Source: Pedobacter sp. AK013 (GTDB lineage Bacteria > Bacteroidota > Bacteroidia > Sphingobacteriales > Sphingobacteriaceae). Taken from it: a stretch of 64,000 nt of DNA. The stretch is taken from contig NZ_JACHCQ010000001.1 of NCBI RefSeq assembly GCF_014205835.1, positions 62,001-126,000 on the forward strand, written 5' to 3'. The notes under the pieces were generated by a model. The model did not search any database. It was not told the DNA's origin and was given only the letters and a program-made list of their open reading frames with translations. This document shows, one piece after another, positions 1-8,514 of the stretch. The translations under genes and the position numbers were made by a program. Numbering within the stretch: the stretch's first letter is position 1; the number at the start of each line of letters is the position of its first letter.

Positions 1-1918
1 CTTGAAAAACTGTCCCTGCACTGGTATCTATAATGTTGTAATACTCAGATTTTGAAGCAAAAAGCGGTTTAAAACCAAATGCTTTATACACCTTCTGAGT
101 CGCCTTACTTTGTCCTGCTTTTGTAGGCGGATTACCCGTATTACCTACCAAACGATTAGGCACATCGTTATACATCTGCATATCGCTGGCATAAATACGA
201 TCGGCAATTTCTCTGAAAACTGGCCCCGAAACCAATGCACCATAATAAGCACCCTTTGGATCGTTAATAACCACAATTAGAGAATACTTCGGTTTATCAG
301 CTGGGAAATAACCCACAAAAGAGGCCTGATATTGCTTATTTGCTTTGTATCCCCTATTTGCGTCAGCGACCTGTGCTGTTCCGGTTTTACCTGCAATTGG
401 ATATAGGGGATTGTAAACAATCTGCTTTCCGCTACCCTCAGTCACTACTCCTTCAAGCATTTTTTTAATTTTGCTCAAGGTCACATCCGAACATATTTTA
501 TCCTTAATCACCCTAACTTTAAACTGCTCGATCGGATTACCCAACCTTCTGATCTCTTTTACAAAAATTGGCGCCACCATTTTACCATTGTTAGCCACCG
601 CATTATATAGTGTAAGCATTTTTAATGGCGTCAGCTGCATTTCATAACCGTAAGCCATTTGAGGAAGGGTCATGTTTTTGTTCCAGCTTTTGTTTGTTAC
701 TGGATTCTTTACTGCCGGCGTAGCTTCTCCAGGAATTTGTAAACCCATTTTTTCATTTAAATGCCAATCATATAGATGATCAGTAAATTTTTTAGGGTTA
801 GCACCATATTTACTATTGATCAAATATGCGATCGCTGCGTTTGAGGATTGTTCGAAGGCTTTTTTAACTGTTACTACACCAATGCTTCCGTGAGAATCTT
901 TAATGATATGCCCCGGAATTTTATAAGTACCCGTTCCAACCATAGTATTGGTATCTACCAACTTGTCTTCTAAAAGCGCCATATAAGAAGCCAGTTTAAA
1001 GGTCGATCCCGGATCCTGATTACCCGCGATAGCGTAGTTAAATTTTTCTTTATAAACACCCTCTTCCACTTTAGAAAAATTAGCTACCGCACGGATCTCA
1101 CCGGTTGCAACTTCCATCAAGATTACCGCACCGTGATCAGCCTGCGATTTGATCAACTGCTTTTCTAAGGCACTTTGTGCCAAATCCTGCATATTCACAT
1201 CGATGGTCGAGATAATATCCGCTCCATCTTTTGGCGCAACCTCTGCCTCTTCATTCACGGGGATATAAACACCTCCGGCGATGCGCTGCATCAATCTTTT
1301 TCCGGTTTCACCGTTGATATATTCTTTATAAGCACCTTCTAAACCTACCCCATTGGCCACATTTTCATTTTTATAACCAATTGTACGGGCAGCTAAAGCC
1401 TGAAAAGGAAGAATACGTTTATTTCGCTGTACAGCAATTAAACCACCAGTACTCTTTCCAATATTATATAGCGGGAAAGTCCGGATGATTTTAAGATCCG
1501 AATAACTTACCTTCCGATGGATTAATAAATATTTAGAACTATCTTGACGACCTTTTCGAAGCATCCTAGAATATTCTTTTGCGGTCTTATCTTTAAAAAA
1601 CTGTGAAAGCTTATAACCCAATGAATCTACTTTTTCATTAAAAATTTTCTCATCAGCAATACCACCGGCAAACATATCCATACGCAGTTCGTATTCAGGT
1701 ATCGAAGTAGCCAGTAAACTACCATCATTAGAATAAATATTCCCACGGGTAGCCTCCACATTTACATATCGTGTAGAAAGACTATCAGCCATAGCTTTCC
1801 ACTTTTTTCCTTGTACAAACTGCACCTGACCGAGGCGTAAAAACACCGCGAAAGCAAAAAGCACAATTAAGCCAAATGCCAGATATACACGAAGCAAGAT
1901 GTTTGCTCTAATATTCAT
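1..1918 (-). CDS. ftsI: Class B penicillin-binding protein, FtsI/PBP3-like (3' end outside window)
   Basis: Septal peptidoglycan transpeptidase that cross-links cell wall at the division site, anchored in the inner membrane. I translated 639 codons from an ATG at 1918 down to the window edge, with no stop. The N-terminus is a short tail plus one hydrophobic helix (about residues 5-24). The three transpeptidase motifs are present with FtsI-like spacing: STFK near residue 305 (nucleophile Ser), SSN near 358 and KTGT near 511. The start overlaps the end of the upstream ftsL-like gene by 11 bp, so translation is probably coupled. Many Bacteroidetes homologs carry a C-terminal PASTA domain; the part that would show this is cut off. 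Gene order mraZ-rsmH-ftsL-ftsI supports FtsI rather than another class B PBP. Confidence 0.93.
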   Translation of the reverse strand, partial: MNIRANILLRVYLAFGLIVLFAFAVFLRLGQVQFVQGKKWKAMADSLSTRYVNVEATRGNIYSNDGSLLATSIPEYELRMDMFAGGIADEKIFNEKVDSLGYKLSQFFKDKTAKEYSRMLRKGRQDSSKYLLIHRKVSYSDLKIIRTFPLYNIGKSTGGLIAVQRNKRILPFQALAARTIGYKNENVANGVGLEGAYKEYINGETGKRLMQRIAGGVYIPVNEEAEVAPKDGADIISTIDVNMQDLAQSALEKQLIKSQADHGAVILMEVATGEIRAVANFSKVEEGVYKEKFNYAIAGNQDPGSTFKLASYMALLEDKLVDTNTMVGTGTYKIPGHIIKDSHGSIGVVTVKKAFEQSSNAAIAYLINSKYGANPKKFTDHLYDWHLNEKMGLQIPGEATPAVKNPVTNKSWNKNMTLPQMAYGYEMQLTPLKMLTLYNAVANNGKMVAPIFVKEIRRLGNPIEQFKVRVIKDKICSDVTLSKIKKMLEGVVTEGSGKQIVYNPLYPIAGKTGTAQVADANRGYKANKQYQASFVGYFPADKPKYSLIVVINDPKGAYYGALVSGPVFREIADRIYASDMQMYNDVPNRLVGNTGNPPTKAGQSKATQKVYKAFGFKPLFASKSEYYNIIDTSAGTVFQ

Positions 1919-2330
1919 CGCTTTTAACAATTATTTTTTTTGGTGGTTCAATCAGTTCTTTTATACCAAGGGTATCTACCTTTTTGGCAACCTCCGTCAA
2001 TTTACTTTTAAACATCAGGTCAGCCTTTAAAGACTTATACTCCCATCTTAATTCTTTTACTTCTTTATTTAATTTATCAATACGACGTACATTGTTTACC
2101 GCAAAGTGGCTATTGGCAATGTAAACCATCCCCAAAAGGGCCAGAAAACACAAATAAGGCAAAGCATCAGTTGCCGCCTCTTTACTTACTAATCCGTCAT
2201 TAAAAAGCTTGCTGATGAATGAATTACTATCCATTTTTTCTTCAGCAGTTTTTGGCCTTTTAGGCATAGCTTTCAGCTCCGGTTCGGGCCCAACCTCTTC
2301 TTCTTCTATCTCTTCCCTAAACCTGTTCAT
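1908..2330 (-). CDS. ftsL: FtsL-like division protein
   Basis: Small bitopic membrane protein, 140 aa, placed between rsmH and ftsI exactly where FtsL lies in division clusters. It has a charged cytoplasmic N-terminus of about 55 residues, a single membrane segment at about 58-75, then a region rich in Lys, Glu and Leu (about 80-115) that looks like a coiled coil. FtsL works with FtsB/DivIC and FtsQ to recruit and activate FtsW and FtsI at the septum. FtsL proteins have little conserved sequence, so the call rests on topology and gene order. The start overlaps the rsmH stop by 4 bp and the end overlaps ftsI by 11 bp. The N-terminal extension is long for the family and acidic. Confidence 0.8.
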   Translation of the reverse strand: MNRFREEIEEEEVGPEPELKAMPKRPKTAEEKMDSNSFISKLFNDGLVSKEAATDALPYLCFLALLGMVYIANSHFAVNNVRRIDKLNKEVKELRWEYKSLKADLMFKSKLTEVAKKVDTLGIKELIEPPKKIIVKSDEY

Positions 2331-3232
2331 ATCTTTTCTGCAATTCTTAGTTTCGCACTGCGGGCCCGATTGTTTTGCGCAATCTCTTCATCAGAGGCCG
2401 TTATCGCTTTACGCGTAATAACATTAAATGGCTTTTGCTGGTTCCCGAAGAAATCTTTTTCTACCTCGCCCTGGAATTTACCTTTCGCCATAAAGTTTTT
2501 AACCGGTCTATCTTCTAAAGAATGATAAGACATCACCACTAAATGACCACCAGGCTTCAATACATCAGCAGCCTGCATCAAAAAATCTTCGAGCACCTGG
2601 ATTTCAGCATTCACTTCTATACGCAGCGCCTGAAACACCTGCGCCAGATATTTATTCTCTTTTCCTTTCGGGATATAACCAGCAATAGCTGATTTTAAAC
2701 TATCGATATCAGCAAAAGGCTTTTCCAAACGCGAAGTCACAATAGCACGCGCTAAAGATTTCGCATTTTTTACCTCTCCATAAATTCCAAATATTTTATG
2801 AAGCTTATCTTCGGTATAGGTATTCAATATTTCAGCAGCCGTTAAATCGCGGTGCTGATCCATGCGCATATCCAAATCGGCATTATGACGGATTGAAAAA
2901 CCACGCTCTGGCACATCAAACTGATGCGAAGAAACACCCAGATCAGCCAAAATACCATCCACCTGCCTAAACCCTTTTAAACGGAGGTTATTTTTTAAAA
3001 AACCAAAATTCTGATCGATAAACACGAAACGCTCATCAGCAGGAACATTTGCCTGCGCATCAGGATCCTGATCGAAGGCAATTAATCTTCCTTTCGGGCC
3101 AAGGTGTTTCAAAATCTCTTTTGAATGACCACCACCACCAAAGGTTACATCAACATAAACACCATCAGGTTTAATATTCAAACCATCAATGCAAGGCTGC
3201 AGCATTACAGGAACATGGTAATTATTCGCCAT
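2327..3232 (-). CDS. rsmH: 16S rRNA (cytosine1402-N4)-methyltransferase RsmH (MraW)
   Basis: SAM-dependent enzyme that N4-methylates C1402 of 16S rRNA in the decoding centre. The N-terminal HVPVML segment, the SAM-binding DVTFGGGGHS motif (about residues 28-37), the ADLGVSSHQFD segment, and a C-terminal SYHSLEDRPVKNF segment are all typical of the family. About 301 aa is normal length. An upstream in-frame ATG at 3253 exists, but I chose 3232 because a strong AAAGGAGG ribosome binding site sits 7-14 bases before it, and the homologous N-terminus begins here. The start overlaps the mraZ stop by 11 bp. Confidence 0.97.
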   Translation of the reverse strand: MANNYHVPVMLQPCIDGLNIKPDGVYVDVTFGGGGHSKEILKHLGPKGRLIAFDQDPDAQANVPADERFVFIDQNFGFLKNNLRLKGFRQVDGILADLGVSSHQFDVPERGFSIRHNADLDMRMDQHRDLTAAEILNTYTEDKLHKIFGIYGEVKNAKSLARAIVTSRLEKPFADIDSLKSAIAGYIPKGKENKYLAQVFQALRIEVNAEIQVLEDFLMQAADVLKPGGHLVVMSYHSLEDRPVKNFMAKGKFQGEVEKDFFGNQQKPFNVITRKAITASDEEIAQNNRARSAKLRIAEKI

Positions 3233-3689
3233 CTGCCCCTCCTTTCTTATCACCCATTACTTTTTGAGCAAGACTTGCAAAATTAGCCGGAACATCATCA
3301 AAAATATCTTCGTATGATTTTTTATCCCACACCTCGATACGATCTAACTGACAAGCCAGAACGAGATCACTACCGATACCCGCATATTCTACTAAAGATT
3401 TCGGTAAAAGCACACGACCGGCAGCATCAAGCGAAAGCTCGGTTGCCCCGCGTGTAAACGCTCTAACAAATGCACGGTTTTCCTGATCGTAAATATTAAG
3501 CTTAGCAAGGTCGGCCACAACGGCATCCCATACATTTTTAGGATAGATCACCAGGTTTTTCTCAAAACCACGGTTAATAATGAGCCCATCATTCTCGGCA
3601 TTAGGCAATTGTTTCTTAAGCGCAGCAGGCACCATAAGGCGGCCCTTTGCGTCAAGTTTACAATCAAATTCTCCTAAAAGTTGGGTCAT
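3222..3689 (-). CDS. mraZ: Transcriptional regulator MraZ
   Basis: DNA-binding protein of the AbrB-like SpoVT fold, 155 aa, with the two tandem half-domains of the family: the first holds DAKGRLMVPAALK (about residues 13-25), the second holds DAAGRVLLPKSLVEYAGI (about 88-105). In Escherichia coli MraZ binds direct repeats upstream of its own gene and represses the division and cell wall operon. Here it is first in the operon and is followed by three 10-bp spaced repeats upstream (3733-3758), which fits autoregulation. The start is the ATG at 3689. I see no strong ribosome binding site. Confidence 0.96.
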   Translation of the reverse strand: MTQLLGEFDCKLDAKGRLMVPAALKKQLPNAENDGLIINRGFEKNLVIYPKNVWDAVVADLAKLNIYDQENRAFVRAFTRGATELSLDAAGRVLLPKSLVEYAGIGSDLVLACQLDRIEVWDKKSYEDIFDDVPANFASLAQKVMGDKKGGADGE

Positions 3690-3732
3690 AGTGGTATCTA
3701 CACTTTATATCTAGTGTAAAAGTAAAGAGTTC

Positions 3733-3758
3733 TACCACTTTTTACCACTTTTTACCAC
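3733..3758 (-). promoter_or_regulatory. Probable MraZ operator: three GTGGTA direct repeats, 10-bp period
   Basis: On the minus strand GTGGTA occurs three times at exactly 10-bp spacing (plus-strand positions 3733-3738, 3743-3748, 3753-3758), 44-69 bp upstream of the mraZ ATG, separated by AAAA spacers. Known MraZ boxes are TGGG-type repeats one helical turn apart in front of mraZ. Position, number and spacing match; the fourth base differs (T in place of G). A fourth GTGGTA in the opposite orientation lies at 3691-3696, next to the start codon. Confidence 0.7.
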
Positions 3759-4273
3759 AAAAAAGTTTTCCACATTGTTTTTGTTACAATTATGGCCTAG
3801 CAATATACTTAGAATAAGTATACAAGCACAAGACAAAAAGCCTTAATAACTGGTAATAAGCCTATTAAAATAAAATATCAAAAAGTGTCACGCTCGCCCA
3901 ATTCCACCCATACTGATTGGTTTTTTCTCTAAACGCACGTTATTATAGCATTTAAAATGTGGGAGAACCTCCCACTTTAAGGCCAAATTTTATCTCTTTT
4001 AGAAAAAATACGGTCACTAAGCGTTGTATAACCAGGAACAGTTAAAGTTGTAGCTCAGGATGAGCATATCCGAACAGCAGATCTATTTAGCAGAGGGACA
4101 CATAAGGTAAAATCCTTTTTACATCATTTACAACTGGAACATTATAAACCAAAAGTAAAGTACTTGTTGAGAGCATAGGTGAAAGGAATGGACAGCAAAA
4201 GGAATTTCACTACAACCTGAGCCCTTTTAATCGGTTGAATGCTGTTGGACCAAAATAACATTTGATCTTTGAA

Positions 4274-4403
4274 GAGGGTGTATCATAAAGACAATTTCAC
4301 CTCAGCTGCTGTCATGTTGAGCCCGTCGAAACACCATAAAAAGTATTTAAACCAGCCTTTCGACAGGCTCAGGAAGACAAATCTATATTTATGATACAAC
4401 CTC
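4274..4403. repeat. Palindromic element with nested inverted repeats
   Basis: The outer arms GAGGGTGTATCATAAA (4274-4289) and TTTATGATACAACCTC (4388-4403) are inverted copies with one mismatch. Inside, GAGCCCGTCGAAA (about 4319-4331) pairs with TTTCGACAGGCTC (about 4362-4374). The transcript could fold as a long hairpin. The inner palindrome matches the one in the element at 24767-24906, but the outer arms do not. Probably a small non-coding dispersed element. It lies downstream of the utilisation operon, so it may also end transcription. Confidence 0.75.
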
Positions 4404-4457
4404 AGATATTTTTTTTACCCATATCAGTAAATAGCGCCAGTACCCTACTTAACCTGT

Positions 4458-6476
4458 TTATTTTTTATCTGACAAAGGTTTAAATAATACGGCATCGGCA
4501 ACCACAACTCCATCAGCCTTAAGGTTGCTAATCCGTACATAAGGTTTAGTATTATTTTTAATATTGTATTTACCCAAAGAAACCCATTCGCCCGATGTTT
4601 GACCGACCACTTTGATCTCCGCTTTCAAAATATCGCGGTTATGGCTATTTTCTCCATCAAAAACCTCGATAGCGGTAATATTCGAACCTTTATCTGTTAA
4701 GGGATAATAGCTAAAAATCTCATATTGTCCGGCTTTTAAACCATCTGCGTTAAAGGTGATGCTTGCCGGCAACTTATCTTCTTTGTTGTAAAAAAGTGCA
4801 TTAGGGCCATAAATATGCCCGGGTTTTAAATCCCATTTGCCCTCTATTTTAACCTTTGGCGAAAGGTTATCGATAATAAGATCTGGTGTACTTCCATCCA
4901 GTAAGGGATCAATTGTGAGCCTTTCGTTTATCTTTTTGTAATCCAGTTGCTGTACGGCTATGCCCTGATCTATCGAAAAGCTGGCTGCAACTGCGGCAAC
5001 CTGCGAAAGCACCATAAATACAGGTTCCATACGGATGGAACCATAGGCGATGTGACTGGCCGACAAACAAACCGGTACGATCAGGTTATCACACTCTTGC
5101 TCTCTGGGCACGATGGCCTTATAACTGATCGGGTAAGGCGAAATGCCTGGAATTTCGACATTTCCTTCATTTTTAACCATATGATCGACAACCAAACGAT
5201 CAGTATTGTGAGAATCCATGTTGTATGCAGCTAAAGCAATTCCATCAGTTACTATAACCTTTCCGGTACAGTTGTGCTCGGTCATCACATAATCGCTTAC
5301 CATTCTTCGCGCTTCTCTGATATAGGCCTGATGAGACCAGTTTTTATTGTCCTTGTACTCGTCTTTCGGATACCCCCATTGCAGCATCTGGCTTCTGAGT
5401 GCCTGCGGTACCCTCGGGTCATGTCCGAAAAAATAAAACAATCCCTTAGTATACGAGGTCAAATCCTCAATATATTTCTTTCTTGCGGCATAATTTCCAT
5501 CAGGATAACCATGATTGGTGCCTATCATATCCGTTGAAAACCCATTTTTGTTGTTGATATCGGTTTTGCGGTTTGGCATCTCACTCCAGATAAAATAATC
5601 GTTGAGGCTTAAACTGTTTTTCTGTTTTTCCATCAGTCTCAAAAGCAGCTCGTAGCGGGTACTGTCATATCCCTGCGGCCTGGTAATAGCCATACGGTTC
5701 TGAGGATCATCTGTTAAACAAACCCTGTAATTATAAGACTGCACTTTACTGTCGCCCGAACCACGCGGCATCAGATTGCCTTTATTGATTCCCCAAAGTA
5801 AACCACTGCTAGCATCGCCTTTAATCCGGTATGGATCGATATGATCTGGAAATTGATGACCTTCCAGTAATTGAACACCGTTGTAGGTTTCCTTATATTT
5901 AACATTCGCCTCGCGTCCCACAGTATAAGTAACATCGGCTTTTGCCATCAGGTCTCCTTCATAACTGCAATCTATAAATACCTTAGCGCTGACTGTTTTA
6001 TTTTTCGCTTGACCTGCAGATGGTTCGATGGTAATGGTTTTAATAGATTTCCCTACTTTTTCCACTGTAGAAAGTCTGTATCCGTAAATCACATCTACCT
6101 TGGCACGGTCTATATAACTTTTAAAGATATCTTCGGCCACATGAGGCTCAAACACCCACTGTTCGAGTTTGCCATAATGGGTACCTATCCTGCGGTAAAA
6201 ATCTTTCGAAAGGCCTGTTACCACGTATTTGTTTCCGATATCAGTAAAACCGAGGCCGCCCGAAGAGAGGCCACCAAGGTTTTTACCAGGTTCGATTAAC
6301 AGTACGGTTTTACCCATCTTCTTAGCACTATAGGCCGCAATTACCCCTGCTGAATTTCCACCATAAATACACACATCAACCCGATGGGAATCAAGGTTTT
6401 GAGCAAGGGCAGGATAAATATTTATTAATAAGTATATAAAAGCGATCATAAGTCGTTTAAGCATCATATTTTTCAT
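4458..6476 (-). CDS. Secreted FAD-dependent oxidoreductase with C-terminal golvesin-like domain
   Basis: A 672-aa protein with a signal peptide (about residues 1-25), then an FAD_oxidored-type Rossmann fold: CIYGGNSAGVIAAYSAKKMG at about 36-55, a GlyGlyLeuSerSerGlyGly segment at 68-74, and a second flavin-binding region near RQGCDNL/ADA-type motifs toward the C-terminus of the catalytic part. The final 130 residues (from about 542) form a separate beta-rich domain ending in VVADAVLFKP, which resembles golvesin/Xly carbohydrate-binding domains. The stop is 2 bp before the next gene's start upstream, so it shares an operon with the glycosidase. Secreted oxidoreductases of this type are common in Bacteroidetes utilisation loci; the sugar substrate is unknown. 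Confidence 0.82.
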   Translation of the reverse strand: MKNMMLKRLMIAFIYLLINIYPALAQNLDSHRVDVCIYGGNSAGVIAAYSAKKMGKTVLLIEPGKNLGGLSSGGLGFTDIGNKYVVTGLSKDFYRRIGTHYGKLEQWVFEPHVAEDIFKSYIDRAKVDVIYGYRLSTVEKVGKSIKTITIEPSAGQAKNKTVSAKVFIDCSYEGDLMAKADVTYTVGREANVKYKETYNGVQLLEGHQFPDHIDPYRIKGDASSGLLWGINKGNLMPRGSGDSKVQSYNYRVCLTDDPQNRMAITRPQGYDSTRYELLLRLMEKQKNSLSLNDYFIWSEMPNRKTDINNKNGFSTDMIGTNHGYPDGNYAARKKYIEDLTSYTKGLFYFFGHDPRVPQALRSQMLQWGYPKDEYKDNKNWSHQAYIREARRMVSDYVMTEHNCTGKVIVTDGIALAAYNMDSHNTDRLVVDHMVKNEGNVEIPGISPYPISYKAIVPREQECDNLIVPVCLSASHIAYGSIRMEPVFMVLSQVAAVAASFSIDQGIAVQQLDYKKINERLTIDPLLDGSTPDLIIDNLSPKVKIEGKWDLKPGHIYGPNALFYNKEDKLPASITFNADGLKAGQYEIFSYYPLTDKGSNITAIEVFDGENSHNRDILKAEIKVVGQTSGEWVSLGKYNIKNNTKPYVRISNLKADGVVVADAVLFKPLSDKK

Positions 6477-6478
6477 AG

Positions 6479-8512
6479 TTAAGGTATTAAGGTAAATTTT
6501 AAAGCATCGGCACGTAATGGACGGTCGTGAGCCGGAAGTGTATCGGTTAGTTCAACATAGTTATTCGTTCCCCTTGTTAACTGGTAGCTGCCCAGGTCAA
6601 TCCATTTTCCCTGATCCTTAAATTGATCAACAATTACCGCAGCCACTTCTGTTCCACCGGCAAAAATGGCGTATTTTGCTTTTGTGGTAGAATAAGCATT
6701 TAGTGCTGCATTGGCAGGAATATAAACCGAAATGTTATAGAGCCCGGCCTTGGTAATGGCTGCCTTCCAGGTAGCTTTGCTCTGCACAGCAGGTTTGGCC
6801 ACTACCCTGGTTCTTTTTCCATCATGGCCTTTAATTTCGGCAATGGCAGAAATCCATTTGGCAGCCGCGATACTGTCTTGGGTCACCTCGGTATATCCAC
6901 CAAAATAAAACCCGTATTTTAAACTAAAAGGAGCGGTTGCAGGCAAGATTTTTTCCTCGGCAAAAGGCGCTTTCAACACCCCTTTAATATATACTGGATT
7001 GGCATCCAAAGTGATGGAAACGGTATCGTTTACTGCGTTATAGATGGTGCTGTTTCCCATAATATCTACAACTTCGAGCGATGCTGCATCGGTAAAAAGC
7101 CGCACGCCCGTACCTGAAAGCGAATACATTACCCTTATTTCTTCGCTGCCCTTTGTAAATTTATAAGCATTGATCAGCCCTGGCGAAATCTGCTCTTCTG
7201 TGGCAAAAGTTGCGCCCGATAATTGACGAGTTAAGGCTGCATAAGTAGCAAAACCTGGTTTTGGAGTATAGGCACCTAAAGTATCGTCTGGATGCCTAAT
7301 TAGTCCGAAAGCCCCTTCAGAATCGTTTACTGTTGATTTATTCTGCAAGTTATAGATACCGATTTTTTGCACTCCGTTTGCTAAAGCGGTCACAATCCTC
7401 CTTGGTACATTATTGGCCTGCTCCTTTTCGGTAAAGGTAAAAGTTGTAAAACCCGTTTCAGAAAGGTTCATCGGAATCAGATTATTGTTGTTATGCGCTT
7501 TTATCACATTTTTATGCTTATTGATATCAGTAACAATGGCTTCCGAAACAGGTATATAGGAATGGAAAGCGTATTCGTTCATTGAACTGAGTGCACCTTT
7601 CTGTAAAATCTTGTTTAAAAAGCTCTCTGTTGCCAGATCGCTCACTACCATACCTACAATTTTCACATTTGGAAAAGAAGGATGAACCTCATCGTAAGAG
7701 GCTTTTAAGAGGTTATAATAAAAAGTAGTTTTCTGATCTTCTGTAGTTAACCCCTGCGAAAACGTAGCAATATCGGGTTCATTCCAGATTTCTACATTTT
7801 CAATGCTGGGGTATTTCGTTAGCAACTGTTTTACGTAATTGGCAAATGCCAGCTTAGCTTCTGCACTTACAGGCGCCTTGCCGTTATCGTAAAGCGGATT
7901 GTATAAGGCACAGACCAGATAAGGTTTAAGGTTGTTTGCAGCAAGCTGGGCAATAAAATTGTCTTCCTTGGCACCAAAGGTATATACCTGTTTCTGTTTT
8001 TCTACCGCATCCCAGCGTATGGCATCACGCACGTACTTTACGCCCATTTTCCTTGCAATTGGAATGAGGGTATCGGTTGATTGCCAGGCATGTGTTTGCC
8101 CGGTAAAAGCAGATTGACTAACGGTGCTCAGGTCAAAATTGGAAACAATAGCAAAAGAGGTCTCTTTTGACCCAGTAACTGCACTATTCTGCTTAGACCT
8201 AATTAAAAGTTTAAACCAGCCAAGTTTACCGGGTTCAACATTTAGCAACGCTGTATCTGCCGCGACTGCCTTTTTACCAGAAAGTACTTTTTGGCCCCAA
8301 AAATTATAACAATCCCATTCAACAGAGTCGGCAGCTACATGGATCACAAATTCCTTTTGATCGCTTTGATAAAAAATATTACCAACTACCTTTTGTTCAA
8401 TTGTAATAGAAGCTTGTTGTGCAAAAAGCGGGAAAGGGGCCAATAAACAGCCTATCAGAAATAGGGAGATAGAAAGAACCATCTTTCTACCCCTAGTGTA
8501 ATTTACCTTCAT
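6479..8512 (-). CDS. Secreted GH39/clan-A-like glycoside hydrolase
   Basis: A 677-aa exported protein with signal peptide (about 1-31), an N-terminal beta domain (about 33-125), a TIM-barrel region (about 140-450) and a C-terminal domain ending in RADALKFTLIP, like the end of the adjacent oxidoreductase. The barrel has IEIWNEPDIATF-type sequence with the probable acid/base Glu at 245 and NLSETGFTTF with the probable nucleophile Glu at 352. Two glutamates at these places, after beta strands 4 and 7, fit clan GH-A; GH39 is the closest family I can name, but exact family and substrate are not certain. It sits in the operon SusC-SusD-GH-oxidoreductase. The start ATG at 8512 is used; an alternative ATG 10 codons in would still leave a signal peptide. 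Confidence 0.78.
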   Translation of the reverse strand: MKVNYTRGRKMVLSISLFLIGCLLAPFPLFAQQASITIEQKVVGNIFYQSDQKEFVIHVAADSVEWDCYNFWGQKVLSGKKAVAADTALLNVEPGKLGWFKLLIRSKQNSAVTGSKETSFAIVSNFDLSTVSQSAFTGQTHAWQSTDTLIPIARKMGVKYVRDAIRWDAVEKQKQVYTFGAKEDNFIAQLAANNLKPYLVCALYNPLYDNGKAPVSAEAKLAFANYVKQLLTKYPSIENVEIWNEPDIATFSQGLTTEDQKTTFYYNLLKASYDEVHPSFPNVKIVGMVVSDLATESFLNKILQKGALSSMNEYAFHSYIPVSEAIVTDINKHKNVIKAHNNNNLIPMNLSETGFTTFTFTEKEQANNVPRRIVTALANGVQKIGIYNLQNKSTVNDSEGAFGLIRHPDDTLGAYTPKPGFATYAALTRQLSGATFATEEQISPGLINAYKFTKGSEEIRVMYSLSGTGVRLFTDAASLEVVDIMGNSTIYNAVNDTVSITLDANPVYIKGVLKAPFAEEKILPATAPFSLKYGFYFGGYTEVTQDSIAAAKWISAIAEIKGHDGKRTRVVAKPAVQSKATWKAAITKAGLYNISVYIPANAALNAYSTTKAKYAIFAGGTEVAAVIVDQFKDQGKWIDLGSYQLTRGTNNYVELTDTLPAHDRPLRADALKFTLIP

Positions 8513-8514
8513 TA

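Larger units (their letters stand above)
3690..4457. other. Intergenic region between mraZ and the utilisation locus
   Basis: This 768-bp stretch holds the mraZ control region at its left end, an ACACT/AGTGT inverted pair at about 3700-3717 just before the mraZ start, and a palindromic repeat at its right end (listed separately). Between 3800 and 4270 I see no ORF with family resemblance, no RNA gene and no convincing promoter. Confidence 0.6.

Noticed and set aside
5871..6299. A 142-codon plus-strand ORF inside the FAD oxidoreductase gene
   Set aside because: Shadow of a clearly conserved gene on the other strand.
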